From: Deltaproteobacteria bacterium
GTDB lineage: Bacteria > Desulfobacterota > Desulfuromonadia > Geobacterales > Geobacteraceae
Assembly (NCBI GenBank): GCA_021848385.1
Contig: JAJZUQ010000025.1
Location: forward strand, 1-38,318
DNA: 38,318 nt
Direction: 5' to 3'
Numbering within the stretch: the first letter of the stretch is position 1; every line of letters begins with the position of its first letter. Of this stretch, positions 1 to 7,987 are shown one piece after another. The translations under genes and the position numbers were made by a program. The notes under the pieces were generated by a model, which worked only from the letters and a program-made list of their open reading frames with translations, was not told where the DNA came from and did not search any database.

Positions 1-45
1 ACGACCCTCTGTTACCAGAACGCCGCTCCCTTGAGCTACCGGGGC
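1..45 (-). other. tRNA-like fragment cut by the window edge
   Basis: Read on the minus strand, the segment begins like a tRNA 5' half: a 7-nt acceptor-like GCCCCGG, then TAGCTC and a GCTC/GAGC D-stem. The D-loop is only four bases (AAGG). Where the anticodon arm should be, a TTCTG/CAGAG stem encloses a GTAA tetraloop instead of a 7-base anticodon loop. It then runs into GGTCGT, as at a variable loop/T-stem junction, and leaves the window. It could be a degenerate tRNA, a tRNA-derived attachment remnant or chance similarity. No anticodon can be assigned. Confidence 0.25.
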
Positions 46-114
46 GAATCGGACAACTCCCCGGACAGGACTTTAACCTGTAAGATCAAGCAGTTGTTAC
101 TGCGTACGGACAGT

Positions 115-528
115 TTATTTAATTCCTTTTCCCGGCACGACAGCATACTTCATCACTGAGAAATGCCGGTCAAAACCAAAGGCCGTGGAAAGCTTCATGC
201 GCTCCATCACAGCAAAGCTGGTGCAATCGACGAAGCTGAAATCCTGATCCCTGTATTTGCTGAAGATATCCCAGGCCCGCTCTTCATCGGTGGTCGTAAC
301 CGCAATTACCCTGACGAAACTGCTTTCCATCAGCTTTTGCCCGAAACTCTGCGCGGCCTCATGCCCGATTCGATAGCGAATAAGGGTGACTGTTTCCGAG
401 AAAATGAAGTTAGTGGTAATGAGCGGCATCCTGTTGGCGGTTAGGAAAGCCGCCGCCGCCTTATGAACGGCATCATCGCTGTCTACCAGGGCATACCAGG
501 CGCCGGTATCGACAAAAATGCCGTTCAC
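115..528 (-). CDS. vapC: PIN-domain toxin, VapC type
   Basis: This 137-residue protein has the size and layout of VapC toxins, PIN-fold ribonucleases that typically cleave tRNA or rRNA. The N-terminus carries the first acidic residue in VDTGAWYAL (Asp7). A middle acidic residue lies in FSETVTLIR, and the C-terminal acidic cluster is in FVDCTSFAVME (about residue 100) followed by GFDRHF. Its start codon overlaps the stop of the upstream ribbon-helix-helix gene in an ATGA, the usual arrangement of a co-translated antitoxin-toxin pair. Family membership is clear from motifs and context. The RNA target and activity are not visible. The gene symbol reflects the family, not an established orthologue. 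Confidence 0.85.
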   Translation of the reverse strand: MNGIFVDTGAWYALVDSDDAVHKAAAAFLTANRMPLITTNFIFSETVTLIRYRIGHEAAQSFGQKLMESSFVRVIAVTTTDEERAWDIFSKYRDQDFSFVDCTSFAVMERMKLSTAFGFDRHFSVMKYAVVPGKGIK

Positions 529-773
529 GGCTTCTTCCCGTATAGTACGGCATCGTGATCGCGTGCCGTATGTTTTTGTCCGCTACCACCGATACCGACA
601 ATGGAGTAGACCGGATCATTTTCCGCTACACCCGGCTTTGGGGCGAATTTTTCGCTGATCATCTCGCGTATCAGCGCGGAAAGACTTTTCTTGGTTTTGC
701 GCGACAGATCCAGCAGCGTCTGATACTGCCAGTCGTCGAGAGAAATCTGGGTTCTATGTTTGATCGCTTCCAT
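525..773 (-). CDS. Ribbon-helix-helix antitoxin, VapB-like
   Basis: An 82-residue protein whose N-terminal 45 residues match a MetJ/Arc/CopG-type ribbon-helix-helix fold: a beta strand (HRTQISLDDWQYQTL), then two helices ending in SALIREMISEKF. The C-terminal tail is probably the toxin-neutralising part. The ATG at 773 is chosen because GGAGGT lies 9 nt upstream; a start at 794 would place that Shine-Dalgarno inside the gene. Its stop overlaps the PIN-toxin start by 4 nt. In this family the antitoxin binds its own promoter as a dimer, and a perfect 7-bp inverted repeat overlaps the -10 box just upstream. Autoregulation is therefore inferred. Confidence 0.85.
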   Translation of the reverse strand: MEAIKHRTQISLDDWQYQTLLDLSRKTKKSLSALIREMISEKFAPKPGVAENDPVYSIVGIGGSGQKHTARDHDAVLYGKKP

Positions 774-794
774 AATCGGATTACCTCCACACAA

Positions 795-823
795 ATCTTA
801 CATCAGATGTAACTTGCTGTCAA
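795..823 (-). promoter_or_regulatory. Promoter of the toxin-antitoxin operon
   Basis: On the minus strand a consensus -35 TTGACA (818-823) is followed after exactly 17 bp by TAAGAT (795-800), four of six matches to the -10 consensus. It reads towards the antitoxin start at 773. The perfect -35 and ideal spacing make a sigma-70-type promoter likely; no transcription start was measured. Confidence 0.7.
798..812. promoter_or_regulatory. Palindromic operator over the toxin-antitoxin promoter
   Basis: TTACATC-A-GATGTAA is a perfect inverted repeat with 7-bp arms and a 1-bp centre. It overlaps the -10 box and lies inside the spacer, where a bound repressor would block RNA polymerase. Ribbon-helix-helix antitoxins commonly bind such sites, so it is the likely autoregulatory operator (inference). 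Confidence 0.6.
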
Positions 824-878
824 TCACCGGAAACAGGAAAGGGCACCGCAATCAGCGCCCTTCGTTCAACTGGGGACG

Positions 879-909
879 AAAAGGGGGGAAAAGCCGCTGC
901 CCCCCTTTT
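879..909 (-). terminator. Terminator-like hairpin after the flavin-reductase-fold gene
   Basis: A perfect 10-bp stem (AAAAGGGGGG against CCCCCCTTTT) with an 11-nt loop lies about 130 nt past the stop of the gene ending at 1042. Because the stem ends in A/T runs it looks like an intrinsic terminator on either strand. Apart from this hairpin and the toxin-antitoxin promoter, the 774-1041 gap shows only a short tandem CTACTGG motif near 960. Confidence 0.55.
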
Positions 910-1041
910 CCCTTCCTGAAACCATCGTCTCTTTTGTTTAACCAAGCCTTTTCAGCCAACTGGCTACTGGCTACTGGCCACACCTGCGACAAAGCGACAT
1001 CCTTCCGGTGTCCACTCTTTTCAACCTGCCGCACTGCATCA

Positions 1042-1584
1042 TCAGACACCAGCCGGCAGTTTTGAGCGCATCATTTCCTTGCGGTTCAACGTGCGCCCAT
1101 CCACGATAAAGGTTCCGTCGCCAACTGCGTGAACAGTCCGCTTCTCCTTTCGGGAACTATCAAAATACGCAGCAACACCTTCGAGGACGACGATATTGTG
1201 TTTTGTGACGATATCGACAACGTTACACTCGATATTCGCTATACATTCCTGTATCAAGGGAGCTTTGACATGCTCCCCCGGCACGGGAGTCAGCCTGAAT
1301 GTGTCAAATTTATCGGTATCGGCCCCCGAGCACGTTCCAATGCCAATGACTGTATCAAGCATGTCAACCGTGGGAATGGAAATAACACACTCCTTCGTTT
1401 TACGAAGAGCGGCAAAGGAATAATTCCAGGGCCCGGTAGTTATGGCAAATAGCGGTGAGAAGTCAACAACCATTGTCCACGAGATCGTCATTATATTGCT
1501 TTTCTTCCCGTCGTGGGTTGTAACAAGAACAACCGGCCCGGATTCCATCAAGGTAAAAGCTTTACTGATCGGAAATTCTTCCAT
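1042..1584 (-). CDS. Flavin reductase-like (flavoredoxin-type) FMN-binding protein
   Basis: A 180-residue protein of the flavin-reductase-like domain family. The N-terminus (PVVLVTTHDGKKSNIMTISWTM) has the characteristic strand and the N-x-M-T-[IV]-SW segment that packs around FMN. SPLFAITTGPWNYSF and the later KHNIVVLEGVAAYF strand fit the split-barrel fold. Proteins of this size in anaerobes are flavoredoxins or flavin reductases that carry electrons to unknown acceptors. The start is supported by AGGAGTG 5 nt before the ATG. It lies 47 nt downstream of the DedA-PAP2 gene on the same strand, so co-transcription is possible. The physiological partner cannot be told. Confidence 0.8.
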   Translation of the reverse strand: MEEFPISKAFTLMESGPVVLVTTHDGKKSNIMTISWTMVVDFSPLFAITTGPWNYSFAALRKTKECVISIPTVDMLDTVIGIGTCSGADTDKFDTFRLTPVPGEHVKAPLIQECIANIECNVVDIVTKHNIVVLEGVAAYFDSSRKEKRTVHAVGDGTFIVDGRTLNRKEMMRSKLPAGV

Positions 1585-1631
1585 GCGAGCACTCCTTTAC
1601 CCGAGACGATATCACCTTGCGAGAACAGCCA

Positions 1632-3749
1632 TTAGTCTATAATTATTTCAGTTATATAGCCATCCGTAAAAAAAGTGTCACCAGCAAAATTGCGGCCCGA
1701 GAGTGGCTCAACAAATCTGTTCTTGTTGTAAGCTGTTACCCTTCCGCCAAGAAGCAGGTCATTGAGAAGCGTCTCTCGCTCGGAGTCTAAATCCGGCTTC
1801 ATCCTGTGCATCAATCCCCATTTCATTCCCGCATCCAGGCTGATCATGCCGACAAAAACGCGGCCGTTGCCCAGTGTCACCAAATCTGTTTTCCAGAGCC
1901 GCACATTGTGGCGCTGGCGCACGGTGTGCGACTGAGTCGGTTTTTCAAATCCTAAATCATTGATTTTACCGTCCCAGAACAGGGGGGTAATGGGTGCTGT
2001 TGGATAGCTTTCATTGCCGAGAAGTGTCTTTACCGTTCTTGCTACCGTACCGACGGTTGCCGGATCGGCAGGTTGCCAGCCAGCAGCCTTGAGGGCGCTC
2101 ACCAGCAAGATTTCGTCCCTGGCGACTATAATGATGTTCAAGGGTTCCTGTTGCTTGCCGGTTATGGATTCAGTGAAGCGGGGGAGCTTGTAACGATCAA
2201 AACCGCTGATGACATTCATACTGACTGACTTTGTTGCAGCAAGGCTTTCAGTGTTGTTACGTGTTGGTTTGTAATGTAAGCCACTATGGATAAAGAAGAT
2301 CAATTCGGCTAGTACGAGAACTGCGGATGTCAGATTTACCGAGAATGGCAAGCATTTCGGCTCCTGTATTTCACTCCTGGCAAATAGATGCCTTTCGACC
2401 ATGCAGATAGCAATTATGAGCCATAAGAACCCGAGCAAATAGCCGCCGAGCACATCGCTCAGGAAATGGACCCCCAGGTACAGCCTGCTGAAGCCGATTG
2501 CAAGGATAAGCGCACTGCCGCCAAACAGGATGTTCAGCCGTCTGTTCCATGTTTGCGCCTGCCGCCACAAGTAATACACTATGAAACCATATAAGGCGGT
2601 GGCGATGGTCGCATGCCCACTCGGGAAGGAAAAGCTTGCTTCAGTGAAGACACCGATCCCCGGCGGCCGCTGCCGGTGGAACGCCACTTTTCCGAGCAGG
2701 CTGAAGACGCCGCTTCCCGCTAATGTTATCCAGAGCGGCAGGATAAATTCGCGATGTTTTCGTATCCAGCAGAAAACCGTGCAGAGCACAGCCACACTAA
2801 GAACAATCTTGGCCTTCCCCAGCAGGGTGATCCAGAGGAATCCCCTGACCAGCATCTCGGCCCGATAAAAATAGAGGAGATTGCCAAGCCGGGTATCAAC
2901 AGCAACAATCGGGTCAAGAGCCAGAATGTCTTCAATGATGCCGCCAAGGAGCAGCAGGGTGTACAGAAAAACCATGCCCAGCAGGGTTAACGGCAGACCG
3001 GAGAAGCGGCTTCTGTCCAGCCTGGCAGCTGCGAAGGAGAAGAACCGGGGATGACGTGCAATGAATCTTGCCACGTCGGGATTGCTGATGAGGGCCTGTT
3101 TAACTGAAACCCATAATGAGATGCATAGATCAAACAGCTGCCCGCCTTGTTTCACGATGAAACGCTTGAGTAGGTTGGCGCAGAAGAGAATAAGAATCAG
3201 CGCCGCAAGAAAGACACCGGCGCGGCTTGTCCAGACCTCAACCAACTGCCACGCCTGGCCGAGAAAATAGCCGGCAAGGAGGTGGGAAGCGGCCCAGGCA
3301 AAGGCGCTGAGAATATTCCAGAGGTAGAACCGCCTGGCAGCCATCCCTGATAATCCGGCAACAAACGGAATGATTGCACGAACAAGACCGATGAAACGCC
3401 CCAGGAATATGCTTTTGGCGCCATGTTTATGAAAAAAAAGTTCTCCAGCCTCTAGATAGCTTGCCTTGAGAATCTTGTTCGTTTCTTTGAATAACCCGGT
3501 TCCATGTTGCCCCAGCAGGAAGCTGATCCCATCGCCCAGGACCGCGCCGATTACGGCAAACCAGATGAGATCACCGAGATCAAAATATCCCTCTGCTGCC
3601 AGGGCTCCGGCGAAGACGACTAACACTGCCCCAGGAACAATTACTCCCACCAACACCAGTGACTCCAGCAAAGAGACGAGCAGGACGAACCAGTATCCCA
3701 ATATACGGAAGTGCTCTATTTGTGGGAGAAGGCTGTTGATAATTTCCAT
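1632..3749 (-). CDS. DedA / PAP2 phosphatase / LssY-C fusion membrane protein
   Basis: About 705 residues with three parts in order. Residues ~1-200 are a DedA (SNARE-associated) membrane domain with IVPGAVLVVFAGALAA and the signature FLGRFIGLVRAIIPFVAG. Residues ~250-470 are a PAP2-type acid phosphatase within several transmembrane helices, with all three catalytic motifs: K-x6-RP (KVAFHRQRP), PSGH (SFPSGHAT) and SR-x5-H-x3-D (SRLYLGVHFLSD). The last ~200 residues resemble the soluble LssY C-terminal domain. DedA proteins flip undecaprenyl phosphate or phosphatidylethanolamine, and PAP2 enzymes dephosphorylate lipid pyrophosphates, so a lipid-carrier recycling role is inferred. I chose ATG 3749; an upstream TTG (3767) is also in frame and neither has a clear Shine-Dalgarno. 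Confidence 0.85.
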   Translation of the reverse strand: MEIINSLLPQIEHFRILGYWFVLLVSLLESLVLVGVIVPGAVLVVFAGALAAEGYFDLGDLIWFAVIGAVLGDGISFLLGQHGTGLFKETNKILKASYLEAGELFFHKHGAKSIFLGRFIGLVRAIIPFVAGLSGMAARRFYLWNILSAFAWAASHLLAGYFLGQAWQLVEVWTSRAGVFLAALILILFCANLLKRFIVKQGGQLFDLCISLWVSVKQALISNPDVARFIARHPRFFSFAAARLDRSRFSGLPLTLLGMVFLYTLLLLGGIIEDILALDPIVAVDTRLGNLLYFYRAEMLVRGFLWITLLGKAKIVLSVAVLCTVFCWIRKHREFILPLWITLAGSGVFSLLGKVAFHRQRPPGIGVFTEASFSFPSGHATIATALYGFIVYYLWRQAQTWNRRLNILFGGSALILAIGFSRLYLGVHFLSDVLGGYLLGFLWLIIAICMVERHLFARSEIQEPKCLPFSVNLTSAVLVLAELIFFIHSGLHYKPTRNNTESLAATKSVSMNVISGFDRYKLPRFTESITGKQQEPLNIIIVARDEILLVSALKAAGWQPADPATVGTVARTVKTLLGNESYPTAPITPLFWDGKINDLGFEKPTQSHTVRQRHNVRLWKTDLVTLGNGRVFVGMISLDAGMKWGLMHRMKPDLDSERETLLNDLLLGGRVTAYNKNRFVEPLSGRNFAGDTFFTDGYITEIIID

Positions 3750-3828
3750 GTAAATATACCGGTTCAAATAGGCGGTAAACGAAGGTGCCCGGCAGGGCGG
3801 ATGAGGGGGCGAGTTGGTTTTGCAAATA

Positions 3829-3858
3829 AAATGGCTGCCAGCGATCTGGCAGCCATTT
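3829..3858 (-). terminator. Intrinsic terminator of the glmU-glmS operon
   Basis: A perfect 13-bp stem (AAATGGCTGCCAG and its complement) with a CGAT loop lies about 50 nt after the glmS stop. On the minus strand it is followed by ATTTTATTT, giving a U-rich tail. It separates glmS from the DedA-PAP2 gene. Confidence 0.85.
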
Positions 3859-3909
3859 CAGTATACAACTTTATCTTCGACCTACAATCCGGACTACAGC
3901 GCTGCTTCC

Positions 3910-5739
3910 CTACTCAACAGTTACCGATTTAGCCAGGTTACGTGGCTGGTCGACGTCGGTCCCCTTGAGCACCGCCACATGGTAGGCGAGGAGCTGGAGC
4001 GGAATCGACATGAGGATGGGGGTCAGGTCCTCCCCGGCAGAGGGGACTTCCAGGACTTCTTCGGCCTTTGCCCTGACCTCCGCATCATCCTGCGAGCAGA
4101 TGGCGATTACGCGGCCCCCCCTGGCAATGACCTCTTCCATGTTGGAGACCACCTTCTCGTAAGTGCTGTTCTTCGGAACCAGAATGACCACCGGCATCTC
4201 CTCGTCGATGAGGGCGATGGGTCCGTGCTTCATCTCCCCGGCGGGATATCCCTCGGCGTGGATGTAAGAGATCTCCTTGAGCTTGAGCGCCCCTTCCAGG
4301 GCGATGGGATAGTTGTTGCCCCGGCCGAGATAGAGAAAGTCACGGGCGTTCATGTAGCGTTTTGCAACCCTCTCCACTTCCGGATTCAGTTCCAGCGACT
4401 TTTCAAGCAGGCCGGGGACCTTGATCAGCGAGGCGATCATCGTCCGCCCCTTTTCCTTGTCGATCCGGCCGATAGAGCGCCCGAATTTTATGGTGAAGAG
4501 GTAGAGGGCGACGAGCTGGGTTACGAACGCCTTGGTCGATGCCACACCGATTTCCGGCCCGGCGTGGGTGTAAAGGACACCGTGGGCCTCGCGGGCAATG
4601 GAGGAATCGACCACATTGCAGATGGCGGCGGTCTTCGCCCCCAGCTTCTTGGCCTCGCGGAGTGCCGCCAAGGTGTCGGCAGTCTCCCCCGACTGGGAGA
4701 TGACGAGGAGGAGGGTCTTGCCGTCGATGACCGGCTTGCGGTAGCGGAATTCCGAGGCGATATCAACTTCGACGGGAATGCGGCAGTGCTCCTCGATCAG
4801 GAACTTGCCTACCAGGGCCGAATGCCACGAGGTGCCGCAGGCGACGATGCAGACCCGGGTGACCTCCTTCAGCTCGGCGGCGGAGAGCTTCATCTCCTCC
4901 AGCAGCACATCCCCATCTTCCCCGAGGAGCCGGCCGGTTATGGTATCCTGCACCGCCCGGGGCTGCTCGAAGATCTCCTTGAGCATGAAGTGCTTGTAGC
5001 CCCCCTTTTCCGCCATGAGGGGGGACCAGTCGATGTGGCGCGGCTTCTTGGCGAGCGGTTCCCCGGCCACGGTGGAAAAGGCGGGGATGCCGTCGCGGAA
5101 GATGGCCATTTCACCGTCTTCCATGAAGACCATCTGCCGGGTATGGGCAAGGATGGCCGGGATGTCGGAGGCGACGAAGTACTCCCCCTCACCAAGCCCT
5201 ACCACCATGGGGGAACCCTGCTTGGCGGCGATGAGCGTTCCCGGCTCCTGCTCGCAGAGGATGCAGACCGCGTAGGCCCCCCTCAGTTCCTGGAGAGCCC
5301 GGCGGGCCGCCGTCTCGAAGTTGCCGCTCTCCTTCAGCCGCTCGTCGATGAGGTGGGAGATCACCTCCGTATCGGTCTCGCTCCGGAATTCGTGCCCGAG
5401 CCCCTTGAGCATCTCTTTCAGCTGCAGGTAGTTCTCGATAATGCCGTTGTGGACGACGATGATGGAGCCGGCCTGGTGGGGATGGGCGTTGATCTCGGAC
5501 GGCCGGCCGTGAGTGGCCCAGCGGGTATGACCGATGCCGATTGAACCCGCCAGAGGTTTCGCCATGATCAGCCGCTCCAGGTTGACCAGCTTCCCCTCGC
5601 TGCGCCGGATATCAGCCTGATCGGCCGTGAGGATACATATCCCCGCCGAGTCGTATCCCCGGTATTCCAGCTTCTTGAGGCCTTCCAGTATGATCGGGGT
5701 CGCTTCCTGCGCCCCTATGTAACCGACAATTCCGCACAT
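3910..5739 (-). CDS. glmS: Glutamine-fructose-6-phosphate aminotransferase (isomerizing)
   Basis: GlmS makes glucosamine-6-phosphate from fructose-6-phosphate and glutamine, the committed step to UDP-GlcNAc for peptidoglycan and LPS. The 609-residue protein has the N-terminal nucleophile glutaminase domain (MCGIVGYIG, with Cys becoming residue 1 after Met removal; [17 protein letters not shown]). Two SIS sugar-isomerase domains follow ([35 protein letters not shown]), and the C-terminus is [13 protein letters not shown]. The start at 5739 keeps the catalytic Cys next to Met and has GGAG 7 nt upstream; an upstream in-frame start would bury the Cys. The gene follows glmU by 86 nt on the same strand. 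The Shine-Dalgarno sits in a potential hairpin loop, described separately. Confidence 0.97.
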   Translation of the reverse strand: MCGIVGYIGAQEATPIILEGLKKLEYRGYDSAGICILTADQADIRRSEGKLVNLERLIMAKPLAGSIGIGHTRWATHGRPSEINAHPHQAGSIIVVHNGIIENYLQLKEMLKGLGHEFRSETDTEVISHLIDERLKESGNFETAARRALQELRGAYAVCILCEQEPGTLIAAKQGSPMVVGLGEGEYFVASDIPAILAHTRQMVFMEDGEMAIFRDGIPAFSTVAGEPLAKKPRHIDWSPLMAEKGGYKHFMLKEIFEQPRAVQDTITGRLLGEDGDVLLEEMKLSAAELKEVTRVCIVACGTSWHSALVGKFLIEEHCRIPVEVDIASEFRYRKPVIDGKTLLLVISQSGETADTLAALREAKKLGAKTAAICNVVDSSIAREAHGVLYTHAGPEIGVASTKAFVTQLVALYLFTIKFGRSIGRIDKEKGRTMIASLIKVPGLLEKSLELNPEVERVAKRYMNARDFLYLGRGNNYPIALEGALKLKEISYIHAEGYPAGEMKHGPIALIDEEMPVVILVPKNSTYEKVVSNMEEVIARGGRVIAICSQDDAEVRAKAEEVLEVPSAGEDLTPILMSIPLQLLAYHVAVLKGTDVDQPRNLAKSVTVE

Positions 5740-5740
5740 A

Positions 5741-5757
5741 TTCGAACTCCATTCGAA
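5741..5757 (-). promoter_or_regulatory. Hairpin presenting the glmS Shine-Dalgarno
   Basis: In the glmS mRNA the sequence TTCGAA-TGGAG-TTCGAA lies directly before the start codon. The two TTCGAA copies can pair as a 6-bp stem with the ribosome binding site GGAG in the 5-nt loop. The stem arms also resemble the upstream TTGAAC-type heptads and could pair with them instead. A translational switch is inferred only. Confidence 0.45.
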
Positions 5758-5821
5758 GTTCAAAGTTCAAGGTTCGAGGTTCAAGGTTATGCCGTTGAAC
5801 GTTGAACGTTGAACGTTGAAC
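5752..5821. repeat. Inverted array of heptad repeats between glmU and glmS
   Basis: Five tandem 7-bp units of TTC[AG]A[AG]G type (5752-5786) are followed by an 8-bp spacer. Then come three TTGAACG units and a partial TTGAAC (5795-5821). Each left unit is nearly the reverse complement of a right unit (6 of 7 positions), so the array can fold into a long hairpin in DNA or in glmU-glmS mRNA. The right-hand units are perfect copies, which suggests recent slippage expansion. Confidence 0.75.
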
Positions 5822-5825
5822 AGAT

Positions 5826-7199
5826 TCATTTTTTCTTCAACTTCCATCCTTCTTTGTTGACCTGCGGAGTCCGGGCGATGGCCAGGGAGTCGGGAGGGAC
5901 GTCCTGAGTCACGGTGGTGCCGGCGGCGATGAGGGAATTGCGGCCGATGGTGACCGGCGCTACGAACTGTACGTCGCTCCCGACGAAGACGTCGTCCCCG
6001 ATCACCGTCCGATGCTTGTTCACCCCGTCGTAGTTGCAGGTGATGGTCCCGCAGCCGACGTTGACATTGCTCCCGATGGTGGCGTCCCCCAGATACGTGA
6101 GGTGGGAGGCTTTGGACCCCTCCCCCATGACGATTTTCTTGGTCTCCACAAAATTGCCGATCTTGACGTGGGCCATGAGCTCGGTACCGGGGCGGAGGTG
6201 GGCCATGGGGCCGACCGCTACCCCATCGTGAAGGAGAGCGTCGGTCATGACCGACCCCGTCTTGACGTGGACGCCGTTGCCGAGCCGACACCCCCTGATC
6301 AATGCGTTCGACTCGATGGTGCAGCCGCTGCCGACCTCCGTCGCACCGCCGATCTGCACGCCGGGATGGATGACCGTATCCCGGCCGACCCGGACCCCAG
6401 GCTCGATGTAGGTGGCAGCGGGATCGACTATGGTCACCCCGTCCAGCATCAACGCCTCGTTAATCCGCGACTGGAGGATCTTGCCGGCCGCGGCCAGCTG
6501 CACCCGGTCGTTCACCCCCATCACCTCCGCCGGGTCGTCCACCGGCAGGGAATAGCAATGGAGGCAACGGTCGGCGGCCATCCTGATGATATCGGTCAGG
6601 TAGTATTCTCCCTGGGCGTTGTCATTGGAAAGCCCTGCAACCGCTTCGAAAAGGAAGTCTCCGTTCACGCAGTAGATACCCGAATTGATCTCGCTGATGT
6701 TCCGTTCTTCCGGGGTGGCATCCTTCTCCTCCACGATGCGGAGGATTCGTCCCCCTTCCCGCTTGACGACCCGGCCGTATCCGGTCGGGTCGTCGAGATG
6801 GGCGGTCAGGACCGTCACCACCGCCTGGCGCTCTTCGTGCCGGGCAAGCAGGTCGGTCAGGGTCTTCTCCCGGATGAGCGGCACATCGCCGCAGAGGATA
6901 AGCACCCGGCCGCCGAACCCCGCCAGGGCGCCTGCGGCACAGGCAACGGCATGGCCGGTGCCAAGCTGCTCCTCCTGTACCGCAAAGGCCACATCCGCCA
7001 CACCGGCAAAATGGTCCCTCACCTTCTCCGACTGGTGCCCGACCACCAGCACGAGCCTGCCCGCACCGGCGGCCCGTGCCGCCACCACCGGGTAATCGAC
7101 CATGGGACAGCCGGCCAGAGGGTGCATGACCTTGACCAGGTTCGATTTCATCCGTGTTCCCTTGCCAGCCGCCAGGACCAGTGCCGCTATATCTGCCAT
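5826..7199 (-). CDS. glmU: Bifunctional GlmU: GlcN-1-P acetyltransferase / UDP-GlcNAc pyrophosphorylase
   Basis: GlmU acetylates glucosamine-1-phosphate and joins it to UTP, giving UDP-GlcNAc in the cytoplasm. The 457-residue protein has the N-terminal nucleotidyltransferase motif LAAGKGTRMKS, GTGHAVACA and LCGDVPLI, then ISEINSGIY. The C-terminal half is a left-handed beta-helix of hexapeptide repeats, including GSDVQFVAPVTIGRNSLIAAG, with the acetyl-CoA region SHLTYLGDA near residue 365. Length matches the family (~455). ATG 7199 is chosen because AGGAG lies 8 nt upstream and it gives the canonical N-terminus; the frame stays open further upstream without a credible start. First gene of the glmU-glmS operon; a -35/-10 pair lies at 7238-7267. 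Confidence 0.97.
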   Translation of the reverse strand: MADIAALVLAAGKGTRMKSNLVKVMHPLAGCPMVDYPVVAARAAGAGRLVLVVGHQSEKVRDHFAGVADVAFAVQEEQLGTGHAVACAAGALAGFGGRVLILCGDVPLIREKTLTDLLARHEERQAVVTVLTAHLDDPTGYGRVVKREGGRILRIVEEKDATPEERNISEINSGIYCVNGDFLFEAVAGLSNDNAQGEYYLTDIIRMAADRCLHCYSLPVDDPAEVMGVNDRVQLAAAGKILQSRINEALMLDGVTIVDPAATYIEPGVRVGRDTVIHPGVQIGGATEVGSGCTIESNALIRGCRLGNGVHVKTGSVMTDALLHDGVAVGPMAHLRPGTELMAHVKIGNFVETKKIVMGEGSKASHLTYLGDATIGSNVNVGCGTITCNYDGVNKHRTVIGDDVFVGSDVQFVAPVTIGRNSLIAAGTTVTQDVPPDSLAIARTPQVNKEGWKLKKK

Positions 7200-7237
7200 T
7201 GGTATCGCTCCTTTTGCTTCCTGCGATAAATCGTTAT

Positions 7238-7267
7238 ACTTTAAACGAACAGCCGCTGCCAAGTCAA
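7238..7267 (-). promoter_or_regulatory. Probable promoter of glmU-glmS
   Basis: On the minus strand TTGACT (7262-7267) and TAAAGT (7238-7243) are separated by 18 bp, giving five and four of six consensus matches. It sits 39 nt upstream of the glmU start with no gene between. Assigned by sequence only. Confidence 0.5.
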
Positions 7268-7367
7268 GGGAATCCGGGCTCTTAACACGCCAACCAGCCT
7301 GAACTGCGAAGTTTTTACCCTTTACCATACCGGGACGTTCTGCTATAGTCCGGCCTGGAGAAATAGC

Positions 7368-7916
7368 ATGGGAATCCCGGAAGATATCGCCCGGTTCGAA
7401 AAGGACCTGGGGGAGCTGATCATAAAATACGAGCAGTATTTCCTCGGCATTGAGAAGAGGGAACCTCTCAAGCTTGCACAGGCTGTTGAAAAGACCTCCC
7501 GTATGTACACGCCCGCCAATATCGTCAATACGATGCAGAGGTTCAAATACAATACCCTGATCGCACGATTCAACAGCTACCGGCAGCAGTGGAACCGCAT
7601 CCTTCGCCTCATGGAAGAGGGGAAGTACTCCCGTGACCAGTTCAAGATGAAACTGCACCAGCATGGGGGGAGCGACGGCATCAAACAGCAAAACACCCCT
7701 CAGGAAGCCCCGGAAGCCGAACGTCTTTTCCAGCAGTACATCGAGGCCCGTAAGGCCTGCAACCTCCCGACTGGCAACATTTCCATCGGCCTCATTTCCT
7801 CCACCATCGCCAAACAGAAACCGCTGCTTACCGAGAAATACCGCTGCGAACAGGTTGAGTTCAAGGTCGTTATCGAGGACGGCGCACCGAAGATCAAGGC
7901 CCGGCCGAAAAAATAA
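7368..7916 (+). CDS. Conserved hypothetical, MXAN_5187 C-terminal-like
   Basis: A 182-residue soluble protein, highly charged and mostly helical. It resembles the family named after the C-terminal domain of Myxococcus MXAN_5187, found in Myxococcota and Desulfuromonadota; that assignment is from memory of the sequence style (NTMQRFKYNTLIARFNSYRQQWNRILRLMEEG). A low-complexity linker (QQNTPQEAPEAE) precedes a C-terminal part with VEFKVVIEDGAPKIKARPKK. No catalytic motif, signal peptide or membrane segment is visible. GGAG lies 7 nt before the ATG. It is divergent from glmU and 71 nt upstream of the radical SAM gene on the same strand, so the two may be co-transcribed. Function unknown. Confidence 0.8.
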   Translation: MGIPEDIARFEKDLGELIIKYEQYFLGIEKREPLKLAQAVEKTSRMYTPANIVNTMQRFKYNTLIARFNSYRQQWNRILRLMEEGKYSRDQFKMKLHQHGGSDGIKQQNTPQEAPEAERLFQQYIEARKACNLPTGNISIGLISSTIAKQKPLLTEKYRCEQVEFKVVIEDGAPKIKARPKK

Positions 7917-7987
7917 CCGGCAGCACGAAACCTTCTCCCACGGCAAGAACGCCACGTCAGACTGAAGCCATTGGCACAAGGTACATC

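Noticed and set aside
1..45. Pyrrolysine or amber-suppressor tRNA that could explain the TAG codons
   Set aside because: The short D-loop is suggestive, but there is no CTA anticodon and the anticodon arm closes on a GTAA tetraloop.
945..985. Tandem CTACTGG motif
   Set aside because: Too short and too few copies to be called a repeat array.
852..1049. 65-codon open frame on the minus strand
   Set aside because: It contains the terminator-like hairpin at 879-909 and shows no protein-like pattern.
3814..5544. 576-codon open frame antisense to glmS
   Set aside because: It is the mirror of a highly GC-rich real gene. Its product is a Gly/Asp/Leu-rich string with no motifs, and glmS is unambiguous.
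3910..5826. glmS ribozyme
   Set aside because: The leader is only 86 nt of heptad repeats and lacks the ribozyme core; that class is typical of Firmicutes.
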